Notes: generated by a model from the letters alone, not told the origin. A stretch of DNA of 64,000 bases from Opeltia flavorubescens (GCA_000442125.1 KE546976.1:1116001-1180000), one strand, 5' to 3'. Counted from the first letter of the stretch, positions 24,620 through 36,820 are shown. Program-made: numbers and translations.

Positions 24620-26156
24620 ATGGCTTCGCCGGTCTCTGTCGAATCATTAGCTCCTGGTAATGCTCGATATCAGGTTCCCGACTCCCGAATGGAGTGCTCC
24701 GATAATGAAGCCACCACTCCTGTCGGAGTTGTCATGAAGCAAGATACCGGTGTCGTGTGGCACAAGTTTAAGAAAGGTCGAAACTGGGGTACGAGAAGCC
24801 ATGCATCCACAACGTGATTTACTGACTCGCAAAACAGAGCATGCCGTCTATCACTCGTTGATCCGACGACATCTCATCGATTTCGAAAAGACAAAAGGAT
24901 CTTTTGGTACGTAGCTACAGTCATATACGGACATGGTCCTGATTGGTTAGATATTGAGCCAGTCTCTGGTCGTGAAGAGGATGACAATATTACATCCTAC
25001 CACGTCGACCAAAAGACCTGGTAAGGCCTCCATCGATACATCTAGCTGTCATGGGCCATGCTAATGCTGGCGAAGGGGTCCTAAACGCGAGGACTTTCCC
25101 GAAATCCTCTTCGTATACGATCGGCCACAGGCGACCAAGGGCCAAGCTTCCACCCAATTCATGTACTTCAATCGGATGCTCGTTCTAGATAAGGATCACA
25201 GACCAGTCAAAGCGTTTCCAGAACTGAACTCAACTTTGTCATCGAAAGCCGAAGCTTTCCGACTTGAAGCCATCACAAGATCGAACCTGAAGATAACTTC
25301 TCGAGACATCCTTGCACGGATGCCATCGCAAATCACTACAATGCGAGGTGCTCATGCTAACGTCCGTTCACAATCCAAAGGCAATGCCCTTTCTATGCGT
25401 AGGCGAGAGTTTCGAGCAAACAATGGATTCCTGAGCTGGATACCTAGAGAGGGCTCTAGGGAGATCAAGACACTCATCGATGGTTTGATTGGACCCAATC
25501 TTGTAGCGTTGAACAATACACGTGGGATGCGGCCACTCACTGCTAACGAAGTCGACCGAATCTTGTCTCTCGGCAAAGGGACCCATCCCGAACGCTCTCG
25601 GCATAAGGGTTCCGAGTCTAGTCCGGCAGCCCAAGGAAGTGTGGAGAAACGACAATCGGATAAGCATGAGAAAGGAGAAGCACTACAAGCCGAAGTTCTT
25701 ACGGGTACCGAGGACCATTCCGAGCGCATCAGCCCAGATCCAAATGAACACGAAGCATTGGGCTTAGGTGTCCCAGCTGACAGTACGGGAGCTCTTCTTG
25801 GACCACTCAACTCCAGTAACATCGACGACGAAAGCTCGGCCATTCAATCTTCACCTCCAGTAGCCGACCTCAATTTTGAGGATAATTCAGATCGTCGTAA
25901 TCATATTCCTCTTAATTATCGGGAAATGCAAATCATTGCAGGCGCTATGGCACCCACCATCCAGCATTACAGAGACATACTCAATGCCGGCATCTCTTTT
26001 GATACATCTGCCTTCCGACACGAATCCTACAACGTGCAGTGGTCTACAATGCAGGAGGCTCTTGAGAGAGGCTGGTCAGCAGGAGGACGCCTTCCACAAG
26101 AATGTCCACAATTGACCCGCTATGAACGCTGGGAAGCAGACATGTGGGACTTGTAA
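24620..26156 (+). CDS. Unknown paralogous family, member A
   Basis: Exons 24620-24788, 24838-24906, 24951-25020 and 25076-26156 join in phase to 462 aa; introns are 49, 44 and 55 bp. I do not recognise the family. It shares blocks with the four paralogues that follow: HAVYHSLIRRHLI; then W.PKREDFPEILFVYDR; MLVLDKDHRPVKAF; TLSSKAEAFRLEA; RDILARMP; ALSMRRREFRANNGFLSW; LVALNNTRGMRPLT; and a C-terminal helical block (MAPTIQHYRDI .. RYERWEADMW) in which the W-GG-I motif of its relatives is changed. Between core and C-terminal block lies a ~110-residue disordered linker rich in Ser, Glu and Lys. No signal peptide or membrane segment. Two of its introns match member D in position and phase. Confidence 0.82.
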
Positions 26157-27193
26157 GAGGTACCAACGGGAAATTAGTCTGGTCCATGAGTATGGGATCG
26201 AATTGGGCTGCTTGTATCGATGAGAATACGATCGGGGACAAGCTGTTAAACACCTGTAACCATGGCATATCATTGACGGAAATCCCGACGCGCCATTTCC
26301 TTATCATAACACATCCTGTAGTCGATACACCGGTCTCTCTCTAGGATCCGTTGTTGACGTGGGTGCATGACAATGACGATAGTGCACTACTGGGGGGAAC
26401 AGAGTTGTCAAGATGTTCCTTGTGTTAGTAGGGGACAGGACGATGACAAGCACATTCAGTTTCACCATCCCTTCAGCAATGTTAATGCCTATGGGTTCAA
26501 AAAGGTCAATGCCATTAGATGTCAGACTCCCCCATACTATGATGGCAATACAGACACTCAGTAGCATGGCCAATCATTGGCCGTTCATATCATTAGTTCC
26601 ATTCATTTCCATAAGCTTCTACATTTCATTCCTACACAAACAATTTTTTTAATGTATTGCCTTCTTGTTGGGGCCTGTGAAGAGCCATTGTCTCATCATG
26701 TATCCACTTTGCATTTCTGCCCTGGGACGCTCTTACTCAATTGAGGTTACTCGCCGCCTTGGCATATCTTTTTTCAGTATAGAATCCTACACAAAAGCAC
26801 TTTTGTATGCTTCACCCGATCGTTATCTCCCAACATGATGCCAGTATATACGAAGATATGGCCTTGATTTTCTGATACCCTTCTCTTACCCGGCATTGAC
26901 AAAGGGTATATACATCCAGTCCCTCTCTCTGTCTTCTTCCTCTCCATAATTCCACAGAAAACCATATCAAAGGCATCCATCAAGTTCTCCCGAAGATTTT
27001 CGATCTACATCCTTAGACTCTCTTTCTCTTCATACAATATCGTCACCTTTTCCATCCTCTGAAGCTTCTCAGGTCGTTACCTAGCTCTCTCTTCCCATCC
27101 TCTCATCCTCATCGGAGATAGCCGGTGCATTTCCCCCAAAGATCCTTCCCCACATCTACCCGTCTTTCGCCCTCGTCCATCCCTTCTGTGAAC
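26157..27193. other. Intergenic region between paralogues A and B
   Basis: About 1.0 kb. No gene seen. The stretch 26930-27190 is strongly C/T-rich on this strand, a common look for fungal promoters and leaders just before a start codon. Confidence 0.45.
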
Positions 27194-29050
27194 ATGTCTG
27201 GTCGTGGGGTGAGACCGGAGACTCCGGCTTCTGAGGAACATGGAGGGTCAGCACAACAGCCTAGCATTTCCCCTGGAAATTGGGGGCAGCCAACAGGGGC
27301 CCTGCTGCTTCATCAAGGTAAGCATTCCCATTACTAGAGATTTATTGGCCACTAAGCATTTTGTGCAGACCCAGATTCCTCAAGTGATGCTGGAGTTCAA
27401 CCTTCCCGTCAAGCTGGCTTAGAGGATCATTGGATTGCATTGCCGACGCAGAGCGGACCGTCGACTACAGCGACTGCGGCCACCACTGCGGCCAATACCT
27501 CAATGATCGAGATGACCACCCTTCACAACCCACGGGAGGATCATAAGCACCGCCAACGATGCAATCAGCTTCGTCCCGAGCTTGCCCGTGCTTGGTCAAA
27601 CACAAACGATAGCCTCCTGAGAAGCCTGTTGCAGAGTCATCATATCAGCGGGGCTGAAATGGTTGCACCCTTGAATCAGAATAGGACGAACAGTGTCCTA
27701 GCATTCCTCCAGCTGACCCTGTGGAACATGGACGCCAGAGGAGCCATCGCTTGGGTGCTGGCATCAGACTGGGACTTTGAGCATGCGGTGTCGGAATACA
27801 TGAACCAACGCTTCCGGATCGGCGGAGCACCTGGCTCAGAGCTGATCACGGCACCACTGGACATAGGGAGTGCTCCCTCAATGAGTGCGCTGAGTATGGT
27901 CGATACGTCGAACGATGAGCCGGAGTCTGGCGAGCCATATGTCGACGAAGATCCGGAAAATATCGGCACTATGCCCCCTAGTGCTTCTCTTACTACTTAC
28001 TCTGACCCTACAACAGGGCAGCAACATCCAGCCGTTTACCATGAGTCAATAAGGGAGCATCTCATCAAACAAGCCGCGGCCAAGGGCCAATACAAATATG
28101 GTCGCGTAAAAGGTATCGATCAACACGATGAGACCTCCTTCCTCAGAGCGCAGCGTGATTGGGGCTTCAAAACCAGAGAACACTACCCGCCCATAACGTT
28201 TGTCCTCAAGCGAAATGAGCGCCCTGATCCCATTTACCCCGACGATAAGGTTCCAGATATGCAATGGCGAGGTCGTTTGGTGCTTGACTATTACGGTAAA
28301 AAGGTCCGGCGGTTCAATAACCTTCCCGCAACTCTCAGTTCAAAGGCCGAAGGTGGACTCATTGAGGCCTTGACCCGAGGAGATTCGCGGATACGGACTG
28401 CTGACTTGGTGGCACGAATGCCTCATGAACGCCGGGAGGAAAAAGCCGGCGGAGGGTTCGTGAAATACAAGTCGGTGACCAACACCTTGACTCAACGAGC
28501 GACGAGGTTCAGAGAAGACACCGCAGCCATCCATTGGGATGGGCGGACAAGCACTGTCAAGGCTTTCGACCAGTATCTACTGGACAACCTCCCACAAAAG
28601 CTCAGAGACGCCAATAATACCCGTGGCCTCAAGAGAGATCTCCACGAGTCAGAGAAAAACACCATGCAGAGTAGCCACAATCAAGTTGACCCACAAATGG
28701 TCAACTTTGAACTAGTCGAAGAGTTCCCTTCTGGTGGTGAGCGACCTCGATCAACATACCACCCGGACGAGGAGCATGACTGCCGCGATTGCAAGCCCCA
28801 TGACCTCGCCGAGCTTGCCGCCTTGAACGATGCGATCCTAATGACTGTGGAGCATGTCGTTCGGGAAATTGACATGTGCCCACGCCTGCCGCTCACGAGG
28901 ATGACATACAATCAGCTCTACGCTGTCATCAGAGCCCAATACGTCCATGAGTGTACTCGCAACGGAGACGAACCGAAAGCTCTGAGAAGAATTGGAAAAT
29001 GGACCGGTGGCATCCAGAGATGGAGGTCAGGTCGCGTCTTGGTCACTTGA
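27194..29050 (+). CDS. Unknown paralogous family, member B
   Basis: Exons 27194-27317 and 27369-29050 (51-bp intron) give 601 aa. Unknown family; the longest of the five paralogues. Residues ~110-200 form a helical N-terminal domain ending ARGAIAWVLASDWDFEHAVS, which looks like the last two helices of a UBA-like fold (inference). Then the shared blocks: HPAVYHESIREHLI, DWGFKTREHYPPITFVLKR, WRGRLVLD, LPATLSSKAEGGLIEALTR, LVARMPHERR, TQRATRFRED, NLPQKLRDANNTRG, and the C-terminal block ILMTVEHVVREI .. IGKWTGGIQRWRSGR near the end. It lacks the two introns shared by A and D within the homologous region. Some His/Cys residues (EEHDCRDCKPHD) precede the C-terminal block. Confidence 0.82.
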
Positions 29051-30096
29051 AGGGTTTTCTGAGGAAGCCGGCCAACACCTGGGCTATGAAAAGTATGCTG
29101 GTACTCCGTGATGGAGATCCTGCCGCAATGTCATACTGGGATGCCTTCTCTAGCCTGCCTGTCTTCCGATTTCTTCCATGATCGCTTCTTTCCTTGTTCA
29201 CACCAAAGGCGCATCACACCAAAGACACAGGAGCAAACCACACATACACCAACGATTACTGCATCAGCTTTCCTAACACGCCCCCTACCTTCTCTACCAA
29301 CCTTTCCTTAATCACTTCGAGGACTTTGGTATCTAACACCATCGCGCAGGTCGTGGAAATCCTCACCCGACTTTTTTTTCCACAATGCTTTATTTACCTT
29401 CCCACAAGCGCTGGAGATGAGGGATGAGGATCCATGAGCGCTTTGCTTTTTTGATTTCACATGGGCGCTTTGGTTCACTTGAAGCAGTGCCTTACTCATC
29501 TTCCAACAAGCGCTGGAGATCACGGATGAAGATTCATGGGAACTTTGCATTTCTGGTTTCATATGGGCGCTTTAATTCACTTCAGTAAGGATGCAGAGCA
29601 CAGCCTGCATGCATCAAAGGTGCGCTTTTCTTGTACATAGTGTTCCAATATTCACAATGCAAANCCTTTTCTGTGCCATGTGTCTCTTATATAGCTTCGT
29701 AGATACTGCTTGATCTCTTAACTTGAATCGTCATCTCATCTTTTCTAGCTTAGTGGTGGTTGACGTAAGAATATATGATCTCTATCTATCCATGAAAACC
29801 CTACAGCAACACTACCTTTACATTTGCCACTCCATTCACCCCTGCAAAGTTCACTTTGGGAGATGTAGCAAACAGCAGAGGCGTTCCAAGAAAAGGTTAA
29901 AATTGCTATTGATCTAACCTGCCCTTTTCGCAATCCCTCCGCAAGGATTCTCAATCAAAATCAGTTTACCATTAGTCTCAAACCTTCCGCCAATCTCTAG
30001 ATCCATATTCTTCAACCTCTGTCAAACAACCTAAACTATCCCCGCATCCAAGGGTTCCAATTCCTTTCTCCCCTTCAAGTAAACGATCCAATGAAA
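29051..30096. other. Intergenic region between converging paralogues B and C
   Basis: About 1.05 kb between converging stops. It contains a tandem duplication at 29398-29583, an ambiguous base at 29664, and no recognised gene. Confidence 0.45.
29398..29583. repeat. Imperfect tandem duplication, ~83-bp units at 102-bp period
   Basis: Two copies start with CTTCC(C/A)ACAAGCGCTGGAGA at 29398 and 29500 and run through CATGGGCGCTTT(GG/..)TTCACTT (first) and ATATGGGCGCTTTAATTCACTTC (second). Each copy also repeats GCGCTTT internally. It lies in the 3' flank of member B. Confidence 0.7.
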
Positions 30097-31532
30097 TCAA
30101 GCACACCCACCATCAAGCCCCCACTCCCTCTCAATCTCCCACTCCTCTCCCAATCGTTCAGATCGAGCCATCCTCTCGCCGGCCGGATTGATAACGTTCT
30201 GACTACTGCTCGGCGTCTGCTCCCTCTCCCTATCCTCCCTATCCATCCGCACCATTAGATTGTTGTCGTTCTCCTTGTTGCTCGAAGGACTGTCTGTGAA
30301 TGCGGGTGGATCGTCACTGCTGGGTGGTGGTGTGTGCTGGTCTTCGAAGATGCGGACAGGTCTCCGCGGAGGAGGGAGCATCGATACATTGTTGGGCGAA
30401 GGCGATGACATGCCTGTATCGCTCATGGAATTGGATACTATTGTGGTTGTAGTCGCAATACCTGCTTGGTAAGCTTGGATTTGGGCAGTGGTAGGGAGGC
30501 CGATGTCGCGTCTGGCGTCGTATAGAGCTGTCATGACACGACGGCGGCTGCGAGGGGTCGGGCTGGTGTTGCCGTGATTGAATTCGTGACGGTTTGCATA
30601 GAAAATACCGCCGGTGGGATGTTCGTCGTCATAATCATCATCGTTTGCCATCGTGGTATCGATTACCGGGGTTGAGGGTGCCTCGGAGCGCCAGACTTCG
30701 ATTTGTGTTTCAATGTGAGAGGCCGGGAAGCGCTCCTCGCCATTAGTGTAGGTGGACGTGCGCCACTGCAGACACTGTGTTAGCATACTCTGTTCGCATA
30801 TAAGGAAGGGAGAACACATACATCAAGGATGCCTCCAGTCCAAGCCTCAAGTTGAAATGTTTGCGGCGGATTACCAGGAAGGCCTTTGTCTTGCCACAGG
30901 TCTCGAAGTTGTTCTCGAGTATGGCGTAGCTGTGTAAGATAGCAGTCCTTTGGTTGAGGAACAAGCGGCCGAGACTTGGTCAACTCCGCGACATGTTGTA
31001 ACGTCGGCCAAATTGCTACTCGAAGATCCGCGACTTCTGCTTCGTCGACGGGACTGCTTTCGCGGGGATCGTCGCCGCTAGGCGAAGAGGATAAGAACCC
31101 GGAGTCTTCGTATTTGTAGGAGTCGAACTGATGGCTGACCTGTCGGTTGAGTCGGTCCATGATGGCGCGGATATCGTCTTCTCCGAATGTGCTTGACTTG
31201 GATTCAGTCGTGTCGTCATCGTAGGAGTCTTTGATGAGATCCCAGAAGGACTGATGAGGGTTCAAAAGGTGCCACATCGAATTGGACGTTTGGGGAGTGT
31301 TTGGTGTGCTCGGTGGCTGGAGATCCTGGGTTTCGTGGGCATCATCAAAGGAAAGTTTGGGCTGTTGAGCTTTGGTTCTCGTTTTCATGCCATACTTCTT
31401 CGCATTACGTAGCTGTCCTTTGACGGTGCTCTTCTTTTGTTTGGTTATTCGTTCTGCCTTTGGTTTGATTGCCGTGGGGCTTTTGGGTCGGTGACCTCGC
31501 TTGCCTTTAGGTGTTCTTAAGCCTTTCGCCAT
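30097..31532 (-). CDS. Unknown paralogous family, member C (C-terminal block only)
   Basis: Minus-strand exons 31532-30822 and 30765-30097 (56-bp intron, GCTAACAC branch) give 459 aa. It lacks the AVYH segment and the central YPPI/LSSK/ARMP core of its neighbours. The N-terminus is strongly basic (KGLRTPKGKRGHRPK, KAERITKQKK), likely nuclear-targeting or nucleic-acid binding. The shared C-terminal block follows at residues ~165-240: LRVAIWPTLQHVAEL .. LRHTREQLRDLW .. FQLEAWTGGILDWR; the WTGGI-WR motif is rebuilt exactly across the splice junction, which supports the intron. After it comes a ~220-residue disordered tail with SP/TP repeats. Opposite orientation to the other four members. Confidence 0.75.
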
Positions 31533-33355
31533 CTTGGTGCAGAGCGCGGCGAAGTCCGTCGGCGACCTGGTGGGGTCGAGTAGTAATCAAGCAGAAGATC
31601 TATAATTCCGTGATGAATCCATGACTCATGGTGGTGATCTTGAAAGGTGAGGTGAGAGTGAAGAGCAGAAGTTGAAAGCTGGCTAGGGCGATAAATACAG
31701 ACAAGCATTGTGTCAACAGATGTGCAAGGTGACGAGCTCGTCATGAGAATTGGTTGTAGTTGTTTACCTCCAGTGGAGTGTCATACTTAACACCATTCTT
31801 GCACAGCACAAATTATGTTGGCGGCTTAGCCTCAAGCCCTTTCCTCATTAGGATTTTTGTGATGACGGTACTGGTAAACAAAGGATGGCATGTCGTGAAA
31901 TCGATGACTCGACTTCTACTGTTGAGATAGTGTGAAACGCTGTCTTCGTCCCTCGTGCTTCTCTGAAATCCGAACGAATCAGAATGACTTACCGGGCCGG
32001 GTTTGAATGATAGAAGAGGCCGGGTCATGAGNCGTGTATCACCCATTACACGGTCAGCTACTCGGAGCAAACCCAGTAGTGAATAGAAAGCCAGAGATGG
32101 TTGTACCGCCTCTAGGAAAGGCTCCTCAAATGATGCATGGCAGAGCAGAACCCATCCCACGCCTTGGACTACAGTTTCCAGAGTATCTAGCTCTACCTCG
32201 AAGCAGAGGCGTTCCATAGCAATCAAAGCAGTGACTAACATTTCGCCATGACCATACAGCCACGAGCTACTGCGATTTGTAGATGGCAGTGATGATAAAG
32301 CACATCTCGTTAAAACACAATGAACCTCATTTTTGCTAGGGTTACGCAGCGAGGAATATTGAAGGTCAGCACGAAGGTCTGGGGAATCAGTTAAACCTAC
32401 GGTGGCCGCTAGAGCTGGCCAGCGCCCCTAAAACACCTTACAATAGCCTGCCACAGGCCATCACCCCCACAATAGTAGACCGTGATAGCCGCCTGGACCG
32501 CCTGGAAGCGCCGCAAACCTGCCAAAAATAGACTCTGCTCAAGTCAAATCTTTACCTACGTCGGATGCCTTGGCTTCTTATCATCTGGATCCTTTAAAGA
32601 CTCAGACCTCATTATACCAGACGATTTATAGATACTTAACATATCTTCGCAAGCTGTTGAGTGTTTAGAGTACACAAGTGCCGGTGCGCATGAGACAAAA
32701 AGTTCCACTCGTTGTTTTCTCGAGATTGCTAGATTTTTATGCCTATAGATGACGACGTTACTGTAATGATATCGTATCGAGAAGCTCTGCAACAGGAAAT
32801 CTAAAATGTACTACAAAATGATGGGATCAGATGGAATGAAGGGTATTTGGATTGTACAATACTCAAGTATAAATACGAGGTCGTTGGGATTGAGGATGTC
32901 TGGCTGCGTCTTGGTTTGTTACACAGATCTGAACCTTACAATTCCGACATTAGAGTTGACCCGTAATCTTATCACGGAAGCATGGGTAAGGTAATTCTGT
33001 TGACAAAGATTGTCCCAACGACACAGTGAAGTAAGTTGTTTCTCAACATCTAAAATGCAGTATTGTCACTTTCTTCACTTGACAATTTCATTGGTTGATC
33101 TTATATATACTTTCGTTACTGGCTCCTGGAACTTTCTGATGAATGATATTTTGGCTTGGCCAAGGTTGTTGGGCGGCTAATGGCAACACAAAATTCCAAT
33201 TATACAAGTTGAACATCCTCTCCAACTCTCTTACAAGGTAGAAATCTCCACATCCTGCTCTTCTCGTTGACCCTTACTTCCGATATATCGTCAGATTTCC
33301 TAGTTCATGGCGGCTTCCCATTGTCGATCTTCATTGTTTGTACAGCCATCCAGAT
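31533..33355. other. Intergenic region between paralogues C and D
   Basis: About 1.8 kb between divergent genes. It holds one unsupported open frame on the minus strand (31813-32241) and an ambiguous base at 32032. Otherwise nothing recognisable; 32560-33240 is AT-rich. Confidence 0.4.
31813..32241 (-). CDS. Unsupported open frame, possible gene fragment
   Basis: A 142-codon frame whose first half looks like amphipathic helix (LDTLETVVQGVGWVLLCHAS, LLGLLRVADRVMGDT) and whose second half does not. A GTAAGT site follows SFKPGP, so the real exon may end near 31990. Base 32032 is an N inside the frame. No upstream exon was found and I know no family, so it may be debris. Confidence 0.2.
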   Translation of the reverse strand: MLVTALIAMERLCFEVELDTLETVVQGVGWVLLCHASFEEPFLEAVQPSLAFYSLLGLLRVADRVMGDTXLMTRPLLSFKPGPVSHSDSFGFQRSTRDEDSVSHYLNSRSRVIDFTTCHPLFTSTVITKILMRKGLEAKPPT

Positions 33356-35559
33356 ATGGCAGGTGAGAAGAGGAAGCATGTTCGCTCGTCGAGCAAGCAG
33401 CCAGAAGAGACCACAGGTAGTTCACAGACCCAGCAGTACTGGAGATCACTACTGACCATAGTGTACAGAACAGGCACATGGCTGCAGTCCGTCGGTGTCT
33501 TCGGCTGACACCGAAGAATTGATGTTTTCAACCGATCCTGTGCCAACCAGACAAGAACCTGCACCCTACTATCAGGGTGTCCAGGACCGAGCATCCCTCG
33601 CGACTAGAGTCACCTCAATCCTGAACGACTTTGAAGATCTCGAGTTTCAAAAACTTTTGTTGCGAAGATTCTGGGAGGTGACAGGTCATCCGTCCCTGGA
33701 CGAACTGCGAGATATGGCCGTCAATATCCTACGACTTGCAGGACCACGACTTGCTCCTCGAGATAGCATCATCCTCCTGCTACAAGCGGGGCTGAACCCA
33801 GCCCTCGCCGTCAGACATTATACTCGCAGCCGGGACCCACGACTTGAGCGAGATGTTCAGAATGCCGTAAAGCCCCCTCCGGCGGGAGAAGAAGGCCAAG
33901 GTATGTCAACCTTCTCCATACATACTGTGCCATTCTTTGTGCATGACCGTTCCAGAGCCGGGCTTGGATTAGCTGACATTGATCATAGGCAAGCTCAAGA
34001 AGGATTATGAGGATGATCTTCTGCTACCGAAAGAAGTCGTGCCTTTCATGGCTGAAGACCCGGATAACCCTCGCGAACAAAGTAGGTGAACCTGTTGATT
34101 ATGGAGCTTCAATTCATTGACTTGACCAAGTACCCGCCGTCTACCATCATCAGGTCCGCCGATATTTGATCGAGCGTGACGTCCGTCGATACGGGAAATA
34201 TCGTACGTTTAATCTGCAAAATGGGATGCCATCAAGATACTTATGTGACCAGGATACAAGAGGGTCCGTGGCAACGTCTTCGAAGATCAGACTGCGCCTC
34301 ATCCCGATCAGCTCGACTGGCGATTTGATAAGAGAGAGAATTTCCCTGATGTAAGCACCCTCTGGCACTCTGGCTGGGCCAAACTCTAAGCATTTAATAG
34401 ATACTCTTTCAGTGGAAGAAGGCCGACTACGAAGACCCAATCGATCCAGTGGGGGATATGTATTGGCGAAAGCACCTCGTAGTCGACATCGATAAGAGGA
34501 ACATCTTGGACTTTCCTCATATTCCCAGCACGCTGGCTCACAACATTGAAGCAGGCTGCTTGGAAGCTTTGGAGAGAATGGATGGCCGTGTCAAACACCA
34601 GGATCTTGCTGCACGCATGTATGACCCGAAAGTGAAAACCGATCCTACGGCTCGAGATTTCAAGAACCGAGACAATGTATTATCTCAGCGCATGCGGTAA
34701 GTCCGACTCTTAATTGGTCTCCTTTCGCATCGGAGGTGTAGCAGGATCCGTTTCCATTTCAAACGCCTCATGACATGATATCCGACGCCATTCACTCATT
34801 CGTCGAGGCCATCTGCTGACAAGACACAGTCGCTTTAGGGAGAAACATGCCTGTATGAGCTGGGGAAGCCGACGGATGGGAGGGGAACACTTCCCTGCAT
34901 ATGTCGAATACCTCTTGCCGCAAGAGCTGAAAGACAAGAACACTACAAGGGGCTTTCGCGATCTGACGGATCGCGAAGTCTTGGAGCTCAAGAGCAGGAA
35001 CTTGGGGAAATTCGCAAGCCGCTCCACAGCCAAGGATCCCGATAAGAGAAAGGCATACATTGAACATGAACAGAATCGGTTGAAGCGATACCAGGAGATT
35101 GAAGCTCGGAAGAATACTGCTACAGAACCTTCGGAAACGAAGACGAAGCAGGAGTCGACAAGCGAAACCGAGGAATACGATACTAAAGACGAAAGCGACA
35201 AAGATGTGGATGAAGAGATGGACGAGGAGTCTATTAAGGTCGAGCCAAAACTCGATGCTCGCCACATGCGTCCGGTGAACAAGGACGAAGAAGAAGAACT
35301 GCATGACGCCATGCTCCCAACGATCGAGCATTACATTGAACTGACCGGCAGCTTACCCATCGTCAGCAATTGGGCTCGGAGCTTACTTGAGATTCATTGG
35401 GATATCTACCGTCAACTGCGGCTTGCTCTGCGCATTCCGGATGACGGGGACATCTCCTTGCTTGGCTTGAGGAGATGGGATGGTGGGGTTCGTGGATGGC
35501 GGGCTGCCGAACTTTCTTTGACATTCAGGGAGGAGTGGGCAGCTGAGACGAAGTATTGA
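33356..35559 (+). CDS. Unknown paralogous family, member D
   Basis: Seven exons: 33356-33416, 33469-33900, 33989-34081, 34131-34202, 34253-34350, 34401-34696, 34830-35559; all phases close, 593 aa. Unknown family. Residues ~60-150 form a helical N-terminal domain with LAPRDSIILLLQAGLNPALA, similar in layout to the UBA-like segment of member B. Shared blocks follow: PAVYHHQVRRYLIERD, DWRFDKRENFPDILFQW, WRKHLVVD, AGCLEALERMDGRV, LAARM, LSQRMRRFREK, LLPQELKDKNTTRGFRDLT, and the C-terminal block LHDAMLPTIEHYIELTGSLP .. LRRWDGGVRGWR. Before that block is an acidic linker with SIKVEPK, a consensus SUMO acceptor (inference). It has the most introns of the family. Confidence 0.82.
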
Positions 35560-36647
35560 TACTTGACGGCTAATTGATACCTCCTTGTGGTTGGTAGGTG
35601 TATGTCTGATTCCCTTCATCATTCCTGGTATCGAAGTAATGCGCGAAGAAGTCTAATGCAGCACAATGAGCAAGGAATTTTGAGGGCTATACCAAAGGGT
35701 AAATGCACCTTTTGGTCAATAGCCTTTGGTGAGATTCAAGTCACGGGTCAATGAATGACAGGACGCAGATTGGTAATTTCCTATTGAATCAAAAGGCTCT
35801 AGCAATCTCATGACCGTGTCTCCATTGTCCCAAACCTTTTCCTTTGTCGCACTTTCCAATCGATGGCAAAAACCTAATTCATCGTAGCATTCGAGTACGC
35901 GCAGAATTATCGTGTTTCCCTTCGAAATATGTTCCCGCTGCTTCAAGGCTGACATGACTCGTCGTCATAGGATAGGAAATTTGACAGCATGAGGCTTTTG
36001 GATTGGGTGCGGTCAGATGGAGCGCCTTTCAATGTTATTGGTAGTGCAAACGTTACGTTGTCTAGAATGTGCGATGGAATGCGAAGAGCCCCTCTTGAAT
36101 TTGCATTTCTGTTAGCGACCCTCGAATACACTCTTCGGGGTTCTTGCATGTGAAAGAGCTCAGTCAGATCCACTCACTCGCACGCGAAGATCGCCAACCG
36201 TTTTCCCAAGGACGGCTTTCTTACTTCCATCTTCGAGGCTCACATAGATTAGTGGTGGCGGCGGCCGCATTGCATTCGTCTGAGGTGAAATGGGGAGGTG
36301 TAGATTGCTACCTCCTACCTGCCTCTCATAGTATTGAGTCTGATTGCTTCGGTCGCACCTTCCCACGCGCATGTATTTGTATGTGGGCACTGTGTTGAAA
36401 GATAAGAATTCTATCGAACTTTTTCATGTGAACGTCTATCAACGATACCAGCGCAAACTCACTCAACATGCGAGAGATGTGTTGCAGAGTTTTCCTTTCC
36501 TATATATTTGACACTTTCCCCCCTCTTCTCCCTCTTTTTCTTTCTTCTTCATCCTTCATCCTTCATCATCTTTTATCCTTATCCATCCCCCACCAGTCTA
36601 TCTGACCATCCATCCATCGCAGTGCATTGCGCATCATCATCATCACC
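35560..36647. other. Intergenic region after paralogue D
   Basis: About 1.1 kb. Two minus-strand frames near 35716-35955 and 35943-36173 have no known relatives and no clear splice links. The last ~130 bp before 36648 are a CT-rich tract followed by a run of CAT repeats, resembling a promoter and leader. Confidence 0.4.
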
Positions 36648-36790
36648 ATGTGGCGATCATTATTTTCACTTCTGATGTCTTCGGCATGGTCTACTATTCT
36701 CCTTCTGATTGTCGCTCTTCGTGTTGCCCGTTTGCGCGGGGTTGAGCTTTATGCTCTTGATGATGCTTTTCGAGAGGGAGTGATGATGAG
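36648..36790 (+). CDS. Candidate first exon with membrane anchor (gene incomplete)
   Basis: An ATG in good context (CATCACCATG) after a CT-rich leader opens 47 codons: MWRSLFSLLMSSAWSTILLL continuing IVALRVARLR, a single hydrophobic segment that could be a signal anchor, then a GTGAGT donor at 36791. The following exon was not identified; a GT-rich minisatellite lies just inside the presumed intron. It could pair with the open region at 37.6-38.1 kb, but I could not prove a junction. Confidence 0.3.
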
Positions 36791-36820
36791 GTGAGTATTG
36801 ATTCACTTTTGTTGTTTTCT

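Noticed and set aside
29308-29562. Minus-strand frame with internal repeat (SSS-ISSAC-K)
   Set aside because: The repeat comes from the underlying DNA duplication; the frame has no known relatives and no start context.
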